DNA from: Chloroflexota bacterium
GTDB taxonomy: Bacteria > Chloroflexota > Anaerolineae > Anaerolineales > UBA4823
Assembly: GCA_012798185.1 (NCBI GenBank)
Contig: JAAZNS010000186.1
Location: 1-29,913 of the forward strand
DNA length: 29,913 nt
Direction of reading: 5' to 3'
Shown here: piece after piece, positions 23,530 through 29,913 of the stretch
Layout: every line of letters starts with the position of its first letter
Numbering within the stretch: the first letter of the stretch is position 1
Program-made: the position numbers and the translations under genes
Notes under the pieces: model-generated
The model's input: the letters and a program-made list of their open reading frames with translations, nothing else
Told to the model about the DNA's origin: nothing
Database searches by the model: none

Positions 23530-23561
23530 GGCGCGGTGAATGGAATATTAATCGCCGCGCC
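23530..23561 (-). terminator. Terminator hairpin after the lipoprotein gene
   Basis: GGCGCGG (23530-23536) pairs with CCGCGCC (23555-23561) with an 18-base loop. It lies about 30 bases after the lipoprotein stop, and a T-rich stretch follows on the minus strand. The plus strand also has a T run after it, so it may work in both directions. Confidence 0.55.
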
Positions 23562-23589
23562 AAGTTTTTATGCCATAACCAAATATCGA

Positions 23590-24237
23590 CTATCGTTTAA
23601 ATATCTTCACTAACAGCAAGTCTTCGTCTTCATCCTCGATGAAAAATTCAAAACGAAGGAGTTTGCCACCCTTGGTAAAGAAGGCAAGAGCCACTTCTTC
23701 GCCTTTTCCTCCCTCAGTGGAGGTCCAGCCCAAAGGAATAAGGGATTGGGTTAATAATTCCTGCAGCGCTGCAACATCGCTTTGAATGGTAAAGACATAA
23801 TAACGCTCTCCCCAGCTGGTCTTTTTCTCTTGACCGGTAATTGCCTCTTCGGGAATTGGAATGCCCCTCCAGGCATCTTGCGGTTCTCCCTTTGGCATAC
23901 GTTCGCCAGTAATTGAAGATTTCTCAGGCAGTATTACCGGCAATGGGGTGTTGGTAGGCGTAGGCAGCGGCGTGTTGGTTATCGTCGGTATGGGAGTGAT
24001 AGTAGGAGAAGGCAGAACAGTAGGTTTCGTAGTTGGGGTTGCAGTTGGCTCGGGTTTTACGATCGTTGGTTCTAATTCTTCTGTTACCGCTTCAGAAGCT
24101 GCTGCCGTGTTTTCCTCAATCGGTGTGGCTGTGACCGTGGCGAGCGATGCGGCAGGTTTTTGATGAAAGCTGCAGGACGATAAGATTACTGCGGCGAAAA
24201 TTACGATGGCAAGAGTAAGAAAATGTTGTTTTCTCAA
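23590..24237 (-). CDS. Lipoprotein with Thr/Pro linker, unknown function
   Basis: A 215-residue protein with a signal peptide and lipobox (VILSSC), so Cys22 is the likely lipid anchor. Residues 32-105 form a Thr/Pro-rich linker of the type common in Anaerolineae surface proteins (PTATPTTKPTVLPSPTITP). The C-terminal domain (about 120-215) reads IPIPEEAI, then YYVFTIQSDVAALQELLTQS and LIPLGWTST, ending in a beta-rich charged tail. This looks like a small folded domain found as a surface module in related lipoproteins, but I know no function for it. The start is TTG at 24237, with GGAG seven bases upstream; no in-frame ATG is near. It is flanked by a hairpin on each side and seems to be a single-gene unit. 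Confidence 0.8.
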   Translation of the reverse strand: MRKQHFLTLAIVIFAAVILSSCSFHQKPAASLATVTATPIEENTAAASEAVTEELEPTIVKPEPTATPTTKPTVLPSPTITPIPTITNTPLPTPTNTPLPVILPEKSSITGERMPKGEPQDAWRGIPIPEEAITGQEKKTSWGERYYVFTIQSDVAALQELLTQSLIPLGWTSTEGGKGEEVALAFFTKGGKLLRFEFFIEDEDEDLLLVKIFKR

Positions 24238-24357
24238 GGTACATCTCCATCCAGAAAAACTTCATAGGCTACCATAACTGATTTAACTTTTAGAACAGTG
24301 CACTATGGATTAACCCATACAAGAATCTTGCCAACTCTTTGTTTTTACTTGCCTGAA

Positions 24358-24375
24358 TGTTAAATTAATTTAACA
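24358..24375. terminator. AT-only perfect palindrome after the ABC permease gene
   Basis: An 18-base perfect palindrome, TGTTAAATT followed by its complement AATTTAACA. It begins ten bases after the permease stop. It may be a weak terminator, or an operator for the downstream lipoprotein gene. Confidence 0.4.
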
Positions 24376-24384
24376 AAATATAGA

Positions 24385-25122
24385 TCAATTCGATTTATAC
24401 GGACACAAGCGCTTCTCCAGCCAATCCACCGAAAAATATAACCCCAAGCCCAATAAACTCATGGCAATGATGCCTGCATACATGGCAGGATAATTAAGCA
24501 AGGTGCTGCCATTTAAATAAATATAATATCCCAGCCCCTTGGTGGTAGCATACAGTTCAGCCACATAGAGCACTGCCACCGCCGTGCCTACCGATTGGCG
24601 CAAAGCCGTCAGGATGGCAGGCAGGCTGGCGGGCAGGTAAACAAAGCGGAACAGCGCCCTCCTGCCTGCCCCAAGACTGCGTACACTTTGAATCAATTCC
24701 GGCCGCAGTCCTGAGGCGGAGTCTCGCACTAGCACCAAAATTTGAAAGAACAGAATCAAAAAGATGATTACGATCTTAGCAGAATCACCAATACCCAGAA
24801 AGAGCAGCACCAGCGGCACGAACACCACTTTAGGGATCGGGTAAGTCAAATAGATCAATGGGGAAAAGAAGCGGTTTAATCTCGGCGATTGCCCCAAGAT
24901 CAACCCAGCCGGCGCTGCCAGCGCAATAGATAGGATTGTGCTGGCAAGCACCCGCCAAAAGCTCACCAGAAAGTGGCTGGCAAGCCCTTTCCCCAATTCC
25001 TGGCAGAACACCTGAGCCACCAGCCAGGGCGACGGTAAAATGGGTCTATTCACCAGCCAGGCAGCTGCCTGCCACATCACAACCAGGAGAAGCAGGGCAA
25101 AAATCAAATCCCGCCTCTTCAT
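24385..25122 (-). CDS. ABC importer permease (TauC/SsuC/ThiX type)
   Basis: A 245-residue inner-membrane permease of the BPD_transp_1 family with about six helices. The cytoplasmic coupling loop that contacts the ATPase is at about 147-177 (SVRSLGAGRRALFRFVYLPA, then LPAILTALRQS), a normal EAA-type motif. As in other importers for sulfonates, nitrate or pyrimidine precursors, a single permease gene would form a homodimer. Its ATG overlaps the stop of the ATPase gene by four bases (25119-25122), so translation is coupled. It is the last gene of the UbiD and ABC operon. The substrate cannot be told from the permease. Confidence 0.92.
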   Translation of the reverse strand: MKRRDLIFALLLLVVMWQAAAWLVNRPILPSPWLVAQVFCQELGKGLASHFLVSFWRVLASTILSIALAAPAGLILGQSPRLNRFFSPLIYLTYPIPKVVFVPLVLLFLGIGDSAKIVIIFLILFFQILVLVRDSASGLRPELIQSVRSLGAGRRALFRFVYLPASLPAILTALRQSVGTAVAVLYVAELYATTKGLGYYIYLNGSTLLNYPAMYAGIIAMSLLGLGLYFSVDWLEKRLCPYKSN

Positions 25123-25880
25123 GACATCTCCATTTGTGCGCGAAGCTTATAGCAAATTTCCATATAATGGGGGCTGTGGCGGTATTCAGGGCTGCCCGCA
25201 TCAGGGTTGTGGATAATATTGGCTTGGATATTCGGGGGTTGGTTCAGCAGCAATATTTTTTTACCCAGTAATGCTGCTTCTTCGATCGCATGGGTTACCA
25301 GCACCAGAGTAAGAGCATGCTCCTGTTGCAACTCCAGAGTTAATGCCTGCAACCCTTCCCGGGTGGGAGCATCCAACGAAGAAAACGGCTCGTCCATTAA
25401 AAGCAAATCCGGGTTTAGCGCCAGCGTGCGGGCAATCGCGGTGCGTTGACGCTGCCCTCCCGAAATCTGCCCCGGATACATATCCGCCACCTGCTCCAAA
25501 CCCAGGCGTTTCAGCCAAGGCAAAACATTCTGCTCAGGAATAAAATCTTGAGGAGTATGTTTACCATCCGGTCCATAAAAATTGCGCACGCGCAGCCCCA
25601 GGCTGGCATTCTGGCGCACTGTTGCCCAGGGCAGCAAACCGTAATCCTGGATGATCAACCCGCTTTGAGGGCGGGGACGCTGTAATGGCTCACCATCGAC
25701 GATGATATTACCAGAAACCGGCAAGTACAACCCGGCTAACAGGTAAAGCAAGGTCGATTTTCCGCACCCCGAAGGACCTAACACTGCCCAGGCTTCTCCG
25801 CGCTGCACCTCCCAATTGAAATTTTGAAATACCGCTGGGTTTTGTCCGTATGAAAAAGTGAGATCAATGACTTGAATCAT
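25119..25880 (-). CDS. ABC importer ATPase (TauB/SsuB type)
   Basis: A 253-residue ATP-binding subunit. Walker A is GPSGCGKST (35-43), the Q loop has Gln78, the signature is SGGQRQR (140-146), Walker B is LLLMDEP (159-165), the D loop is SSLD, and the switch His is His197 (VTHAIEEA). All catalytic positions are intact. The EAAL segment after the switch is the usual form in this importer group. It lies between the binding protein gene, 26 bases upstream, and the permease gene, overlapping by four bases, on the same strand. It would drive uptake of the small organic molecule caught by the lipoprotein at 25907. Confidence 0.95.
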   Translation of the reverse strand: MIQVIDLTFSYGQNPAVFQNFNWEVQRGEAWAVLGPSGCGKSTLLYLLAGLYLPVSGNIIVDGEPLQRPRPQSGLIIQDYGLLPWATVRQNASLGLRVRNFYGPDGKHTPQDFIPEQNVLPWLKRLGLEQVADMYPGQISGGQRQRTAIARTLALNPDLLLMDEPFSSLDAPTREGLQALTLELQQEHALTLVLVTHAIEEAALLGKKILLLNQPPNIQANIIHNPDAGSPEYRHSPHYMEICYKLRAQMEMS

Positions 25881-25906
25881 ACGTCATCTATATGACAATC
25901 TTATTT

Positions 25907-26902
25907 TTATGGTAAAAACCTGACGGTAACCGAATCGGCGTAAGAGATGTCCTTTGTCAGCAATCCTTTTTCCTTCGCCCAGGCAATCACATCATTCCAT
26001 TGTTCTTCACTCGGAACGCCGGCAGCTGGAAAGGTAGGCAGTTGATAATCACCTGCCAGCGACTCAGGTACAAGCTTCTTCTCGGTGAGCAGGTTTGCCC
26101 ATTTGGATTGATCAGCGTTGATCTTAGCAGTTGCTTCTTCGATTGCCAGCAGAAAATTACGGATGCCATCTGGGTATTTGTCGATTATTTCCTTTCGGAA
26201 AGCAATCGTACTATAGCTGTATTCCGGATGACGGGTATCATCCAAAACCAATATTGCCCCTTGTTGAAGCGCTAATAACGATAAGGGGTCCGGCATCGTC
26301 GCACCCTGCACCTCGCCCGAAGAGAGCAGCGCCATGCGGTCGGGAATTTTCGGTACGGCAATCGTCTTAATATCATCAGAAGTCAGACCTTCCGCTTGCA
26401 GCAAACGTTCAGTTACATACTCAATAACCGTTCCCTGAGAAATGCCAATCGCCACTCCTTTGAATCCTGCCGGATCGGTTATGCCGCTTTTTTGAGATGC
26501 CAGAATGTAATATTGAGGGTATTGTTCCGTAGCCACACGGGCAAAACGCACCACTTGTACCTGCACCTGGTCTTTATTATACAGCACGGTTGAAACCAGC
26601 TCGTTGATCATACCGTCTGCCTGCCCGGCAGCGATGATCTGGTCGCGTTCGGCAGCAGAAGCAGCTGCAATGAAAGACACATTGATTTTATGGGCAGCAA
26701 ACACCCCTTCCGGATCCGCAACATACATAGGGAGTGCATCCAAAATGGGAAGCACGGCAATTTTCAATGTAATGGGTTCTTCGGCAGCTGCATCCGGCGT
26801 TGTCCCCGGCGTAGGGTTATTCGTTCCCTGGCAGGCTGCCAGCATCGACCCAATCAAAGCCAACCCTGCCCATATTTTTATAAAATTCTTCAATTCAAAC
26901 AT
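25907..26902 (-). CDS. NMT1/THI5-like substrate-binding lipoprotein of an ABC importer
   Basis: A 331-residue binding protein of the NMT1/SsuA/ThiY fold. It has a signal peptide with lipobox LAAC (Cys24) and a short Pro/Thr spacer. The mature part starts ITLKIAVLPILDALPMYVADPEGVF, the typical opening of this fold, followed by GVAIGISQGTVIEYV (second lobe) and GEVQGATMPDPLSL, the usual cleft segment. Known family ligands are sulfonates, nitrate, pyrimidine precursors and aromatic acids; enzymes of the same fold (MqnA, MqnD) act in the futalosine pathway. Because a UbiD-type decarboxylase gene precedes it by 36 bases in the same direction, an aromatic or quinone-precursor ligand is a fair inference, but not shown. 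Confidence 0.88.
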   Translation of the reverse strand: MFELKNFIKIWAGLALIGSMLAACQGTNNPTPGTTPDAAAEEPITLKIAVLPILDALPMYVADPEGVFAAHKINVSFIAAASAAERDQIIAAGQADGMINELVSTVLYNKDQVQVQVVRFARVATEQYPQYYILASQKSGITDPAGFKGVAIGISQGTVIEYVTERLLQAEGLTSDDIKTIAVPKIPDRMALLSSGEVQGATMPDPLSLLALQQGAILVLDDTRHPEYSYSTIAFRKEIIDKYPDGIRNFLLAIEEATAKINADQSKWANLLTEKKLVPESLAGDYQLPTFPAAGVPSEEQWNDVIAWAKEKGLLTKDISYADSVTVRFLP

Positions 26903-26938
26903 TTTTGGTTATCCTTTTATGATAATAAAAATACAGGT

Positions 26939-28402
26939 CTATAATCCTAAATCTTTCCAAAGTAAATCTACCCGCTCTTTCACCTCAGCCAACATTTGCA
27001 CCGGCTCGGGCCAGCCGCGGGAATAACCTTCTTCGGGCAATTTGGCAGTAGCATCCACACCGATTTTCCCGCCAAATGAGTGTTGATATGAAGCGTGATC
27101 CAAATGATCAACTGGACCATCCGCCACCACCACATCCCGGCTCCAATCCACATTGCCCAGTGCCTGCCAGGCTGCCTGCGATAAGTTTTGCACATCCACC
27201 CACTCATCCACCACAACCACCGCTTTTGCCAGTGAAAGCAGCGCTAGTCCCCATAATCCAAAAATCACTTTTCGTGCCTGCCCGGGGAAGCGCTTTTTAA
27301 TCGATACAATGACGAGGTTATGAAAAACACCTTCAGCCGGCATATTGATATCCACAATCTCAGGTATAAATAATCGAATCAGCGGCAGAAATAACCGTTC
27401 AGTTGCTTTCCCCATCCACACATCTTCCATGGGAGGAATACCAACTACTGTGGCAGGGTAGATAGCATCCTTGCGGTGTGTTATGGCGGTTACGTGAAAA
27501 ACCGGAAACAGCTCAACCGGCGTATAGTAACCGGTATGATCACCAAACGGTCCTTCGGGACGGTGTTCATTAGGATCAATTTCACCTTCGATGATGATCT
27601 CAGCTTGCGCCGGCACCTCCAAAGGCTGTGAAACACAATTCACAAACGCCACTGGCGCGCCGCGTAAATATCCAGCCAGCAGATACTCATCGATATTGGG
27701 CGGCAAAGGCGCCGAAGCGCACCAAATAGAAGCAGGGTCGCCTCCAAGCGCCACTGCCGCTGGAATTCGGTCTTTGTGCATCTCTCTTGCAATACGCTCG
27801 TGTTCAGCGCCGCCTTTATGGCGCTGCCAATGGACAAGCATCGTAACCTCATCAACTACCTGCAGACGATACATCCCTACATTGCGCACGTTGGTCTGTG
27901 GATCGCGGGTGATCACTTGAGGCAGAGTAATAAACCGTCCGCCATCCTTGGGCCAGCATTGAAGGATGGGCAATTTATCCAACGAGGCATCGGTAGTATG
28001 GATAACTTCCTGTACTGGTGCCCGATTTACTTTCTTCGGCGCCAGTCCAATCGATTTAAGCACATCCAGCAGATCTTGTCCTCGGTTAATGACCTCTCTT
28101 ACCCCTTTGGGCAGACGCGGGTCGATCACCCGGCTTAAATTTACTGCCAAATCATCCAGGCTATCAACACCCAATGCTAAAGCCATCCGCTCTGCCGAAC
28201 CAAATCCATTGATAAAAACCGGCATCTCAAACCCTGTTGCTTTTTCGAAGAGCAGTGCCAGGTTATTTCCGTTATTTTTTTTACTGATTCGGTCGGTGAT
28301 CTCGGTGATTTCCAGTATTGGCGATACCGGCGTATTGATTCGTTTTAATTGCCCGTTTTGTTCAAGCGAGCAGATAAATTCCCTGAGGTCTTCGATCGGC
28401 AT
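26939..28402 (-). CDS. UbiD-family decarboxylase, menaquinone type (MqnL-like)
   Basis: A 487-residue prenylated-FMN-dependent decarboxylase of normal UbiD length. Visible conserved parts are NVRNVGMYRLQVVD (171-184, with catalytic Arg179), HKGGAEHERI (195-204), and EGPFGDHTGYYTP (283-295, with Glu283 and Asp288 of the acid-base set and the metal and cofactor region). It would remove the carboxylate from a prenylated naphthoate in the futalosine menaquinone route, or from a related aromatic acid. The UbiX-type enzyme that makes its cofactor is not in the window. AGGAGG lies seven bases before the ATG. It heads an operon with a complete ABC importer. The MqnP-like gene on the same strand 3.5 kb away strengthens the quinone assignment. 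Confidence 0.88.
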   Translation of the reverse strand: MPIEDLREFICSLEQNGQLKRINTPVSPILEITEITDRISKKNNGNNLALLFEKATGFEMPVFINGFGSAERMALALGVDSLDDLAVNLSRVIDPRLPKGVREVINRGQDLLDVLKSIGLAPKKVNRAPVQEVIHTTDASLDKLPILQCWPKDGGRFITLPQVITRDPQTNVRNVGMYRLQVVDEVTMLVHWQRHKGGAEHERIAREMHKDRIPAAVALGGDPASIWCASAPLPPNIDEYLLAGYLRGAPVAFVNCVSQPLEVPAQAEIIIEGEIDPNEHRPEGPFGDHTGYYTPVELFPVFHVTAITHRKDAIYPATVVGIPPMEDVWMGKATERLFLPLIRLFIPEIVDINMPAEGVFHNLVIVSIKKRFPGQARKVIFGLWGLALLSLAKAVVVVDEWVDVQNLSQAAWQALGNVDWSRDVVVADGPVDHLDHASYQHSFGGKIGVDATAKLPEEGYSRGWPEPVQMLAEVKERVDLLWKDLGL

Positions 28403-28428
28403 CGATTATCCTCCTAAGCATTTTAAAG

Positions 28429-28499
28429 TTTCTCACCTAAGCTGGCTGAGAAATTATCTTTCTCGTTAATCATATTATTCAATCAGTTTTAGGATTATA
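28429..28499 (-). promoter_or_regulatory. Promoter and leader hairpin of the UbiD-ABC operon
   Basis: TATAAT lies at 28494-28499 on the minus strand, with TTAATG 17 bases before it as a weak -35 box. The leader of about 85 bases holds a hairpin, TTTCTCA (28429-28435) pairing with TGAGAAA (28447-28453), just before the ribosome binding site. It could hide or expose that site. Confidence 0.45.
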
Positions 28500-28937
28500 G
28501 CACAGGGATTAAACTGCATTAATTCATCGAAACACACTTATCACCTTGGCAGCAAAAATGTTAACAATTAATCGCATAATTTGTAACATATATTTAAATA
28601 ACTAACGGTTATGCAAGTAACACTGCTTTTTCATTGACAGATGAAATTACCCATGTAAAATAGTACCAAAGGACTATAAGAAGATCACGCAAATCATTAG
28701 CCGATTGTCTTCCTTAGCTTTTCGTATCATTGCCAGGAACAGAAACCCCACCATCGTTAGCATTTATCATTGGTCATGGTTTCATCGCCCTTCCTTCGCA
28801 ATTTTGAAGAAGACTGCCGATCGACCATGTCCCCTTTGCTGCTTGCACACTATGATTTGCTCGATATACCTGTGAACGGGTTGTGCTACGGAAGCTACTA
28901 ATATAATCAAACCATTTTATTAAAACGGCAGGGATCA
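28500..28937. other. Divergent intergenic region upstream of the V4R gene
   Basis: This stretch is AT-rich to about 28660 and more balanced after that. Apart from the two promoters noted at 28429-28499 and 28634-28661, I see no gene, repeat array or strong hairpin. The transcript from the plus-strand promoter would have a leader of about 270 bases whose function is unknown. Confidence 0.5.
28634..28661 (+). promoter_or_regulatory. Strong sigma-70-type promoter toward the V4R gene
   Basis: TTGACA (28634-28639), a perfect -35 box, is followed after 16 bases by TAAAAT (28656-28661). It points to the V4R and Roadblock genes and is the best consensus promoter in the window. Confidence 0.65.
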
Positions 28938-29573
28938 ATGGAAATCATTCCTAAAAGCAACCTCTTTTACGCAAATAAAGTCGTCCGGCTGTATTTATCA
29001 GCCATCGAAGAAGTCATTGGTAAAAATGGCTTGAACGCTACCTTAAACCTGGCGAAATTATCCCACCTGATTGATAACTATCCACCCGACAATCTGAACA
29101 AAGAATTTGATTTCGCCGATTTCTCCACCATAGCTCTTGCCCTCGAAGAAGTCTATGGCGCCAAGGGTGGACGTTTGCTTGGTGTGCGCGCTGGAAAAGC
29201 TTATTTTGCGCATGCGATACGCGCTTTTGGCGAAAAAGCCGGTTTGACACAACCGGAATTTACCAGCCTCCCCCCGCAGGAAAAACTGCGCAAAGGGCTG
29301 CCGCTTATTGCCGCAGCATCCAATTCTTTGAGCGACCAAAATATTACTGTGGAAGAGCGCGAAACTGATTTTGTTTATACATTCAATGCCTGTCCCTCTT
29401 GCTGGGGTCGTTCGGGAGAGGCAAAACCGATTTGTGCTATGCCCACCGGTTTCCTCCAAGGGTGTCTGGATTATCTTATGGATGGAAAAGAATTTTCGCT
29501 GGTGGAAGAAAAATGTCACGCAGTCGGCGATCCAGCCTGTGTTTTTATTATCAAAAAACCTGTTGAAAGCTAA
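28938..29573 (+). CDS. V4R-domain (4-vinyl reductase-like) small-molecule sensor protein
   Basis: A 211-residue cytoplasmic protein. The C-terminal part (about 125-207) is a V4R domain with conserved Cys152 and Cys155 (FNACPSCWGR), Cys166, Cys176 (FLQGCLDYL), and Cys193 and Cys201 (EKCHAVGDPACVF). Such domains bind small hydrophobic ligands, and the Cys cluster may hold a metal ion. The N-terminal part is helical (VVRLYLSAIEEVIGKNGLNA, then GGRLLGVRAGKAYF) and is of the kind that occurs before V4R in Chloroflexota proteins. AGGG is six bases before the ATG. A Roadblock/LC7 gene follows after 64 bases in the same direction, so the pair is probably a signalling unit. The ligand is unknown. Confidence 0.85.
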   Translation: MEIIPKSNLFYANKVVRLYLSAIEEVIGKNGLNATLNLAKLSHLIDNYPPDNLNKEFDFADFSTIALALEEVYGAKGGRLLGVRAGKAYFAHAIRAFGEKAGLTQPEFTSLPPQEKLRKGLPLIAAASNSLSDQNITVEERETDFVYTFNACPSCWGRSGEAKPICAMPTGFLQGCLDYLMDGKEFSLVEEKCHAVGDPACVFIIKKPVES

Positions 29574-29637
29574 TTGTTGTTCTCAATGAAAAACCATCGG
29601 TTAACTAATTTATGATTTCCGGAGGGATATTTCTATT

Positions 29638-29913
29638 ATGACTAAATCACGCTCACAACTCATGGTCGATCGACTTCGCGATCTTCACGCATGTTCACCA
29701 GACATCGAAGCTTCAGCTATCGTAAGCGTGGATGGCTTGATTATCGCATCTGCATTGCCTGCAGGGTCGGAAGATGACCGCGTTTCAGCCATGTCGGCAG
29801 CAATGCTCTCTCTGGGCGAGCGCATTGCCTCAGAACTTGGACGCGGCTCGTTACAGCAAGTGTATGTAAAAGGCGAAAAGGGTTATGTTGTCCTCGTCTC
29901 AGTGGGTGAAGAA
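29638..29913 (+). CDS. Roadblock/LC7-domain protein (partial, runs off the edge)
   Basis: The first 92 codons of a Roadblock/LC7 protein. SPDIEASAIVSVDGLIIASALP (21-42) is the typical beta hairpin, AAMLSLGERIASELGRGSL is the central helix, and VYVKGEKGYVVLVSVG is the next beta pair. Family members are MglB-like partners and activators of small Ras-like GTPases. GGAGGG stands about 11 bases before the ATG, a longer gap than usual. With the V4R gene upstream, this could be the start of a ligand-sensor, GTPase-activator and GTPase cluster; the next gene beyond the edge would show this. Confidence 0.85.
   Translation, partial: MTKSRSQLMVDRLRDLHACSPDIEASAIVSVDGLIIASALPAGSEDDRVSAMSAAMLSLGERIASELGRGSLQQVYVKGEKGYVVLVSVGEE

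Noticed and set aside
28403..28500. Possible TPP riboswitch upstream of the UbiD and THI5-like operon
   Set aside because: CTGAGA occurs only on the plus strand as part of the leader hairpin. The other conserved TPP-aptamer segments are absent on the minus strand.

Overview
The window looks like chromosome of a Chloroflexota bacterium, probably class Anaerolineae. The clues are lipoproteins with long Thr/Pro linkers after the lipobox, an ECF sigma factor followed by a DUF5667-type membrane protein, a soluble kinase with five GAF domains, a V4R plus Roadblock/LC7 gene pair, and a UbiA/UbiD pair of the type used in futalosine-type menaquinone synthesis. This is inferred from protein families and style only; no rRNA or tRNA gene is present to confirm it.

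Layout. (1) 1-7776, minus strand: a phage-derived head and DNA-packaging module. In transcription order it has a holin-like membrane protein, two small proteins, the terminase large subunit, an M23 peptidase with an SH3-like tail, a small protein, a portal, a prohead protease fused to a Mu gpT-like major capsid protein, a small capsid-associated candidate, and the first codons of a further gene cut by the window edge. A candidate promoter precedes it at 7934-7962. No integrase, repressor or tail gene is visible. (2) 8094-9413, minus: an AT-rich GT-C-type membrane glycosyltransferase with its own terminator. (3) 9710-16010, plus: a very large cytoplasmic hybrid histidine kinase, then an ECF sigma factor with its probable membrane anti-sigma partner. 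(4) 16162-18892, minus: a dihydropyrimidinase/hydantoinase and an M20 carbamoyl-amino-acid hydrolase, a two-step catabolic pair. (5) 19027-23460, minus: UbiA-type prenyltransferase (MqnP-like), an S41 lipoprotein and a membrane HdrE/HdrD-like Fe-S protein. (6) 23590-24237, minus: a lipoprotein of unknown function. (7) 24385-28402, minus: a UbiD-type decarboxylase followed by a complete ABC importer (binding lipoprotein, ATPase, permease). (8) 28938 to the edge, plus: a V4R-domain protein and a Roadblock/LC7 protein.

The most unusual signal is a family of degenerate arrays with a strict 7-base period. They fill most gaps between the phage genes, lie downstream of the histidine kinase, and also run in frame through proteins. 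In-frame copies sit in the terminase between its ATPase and nuclease domains, in the M23 protein between peptidase and SH3-like domain, and in the host Fe-S protein between its two CCG domains. Other copies form the ends of the 72-aa protein and the portal, and a different palindromic repeat lies in frame in the N-terminus of the 136-aa protein. The arrays differ in base content but share the period, and they fall where a protein can tolerate extra residues.

Other points of note are an internal ribosome binding site inside the protease-capsid fusion that would give free capsid protein, a possible leaderless promoter on the prenyltransferase gene, an S41 protease without the usual catalytic lysine, and the link between an ABC importer and a menaquinone-type UbiD gene.
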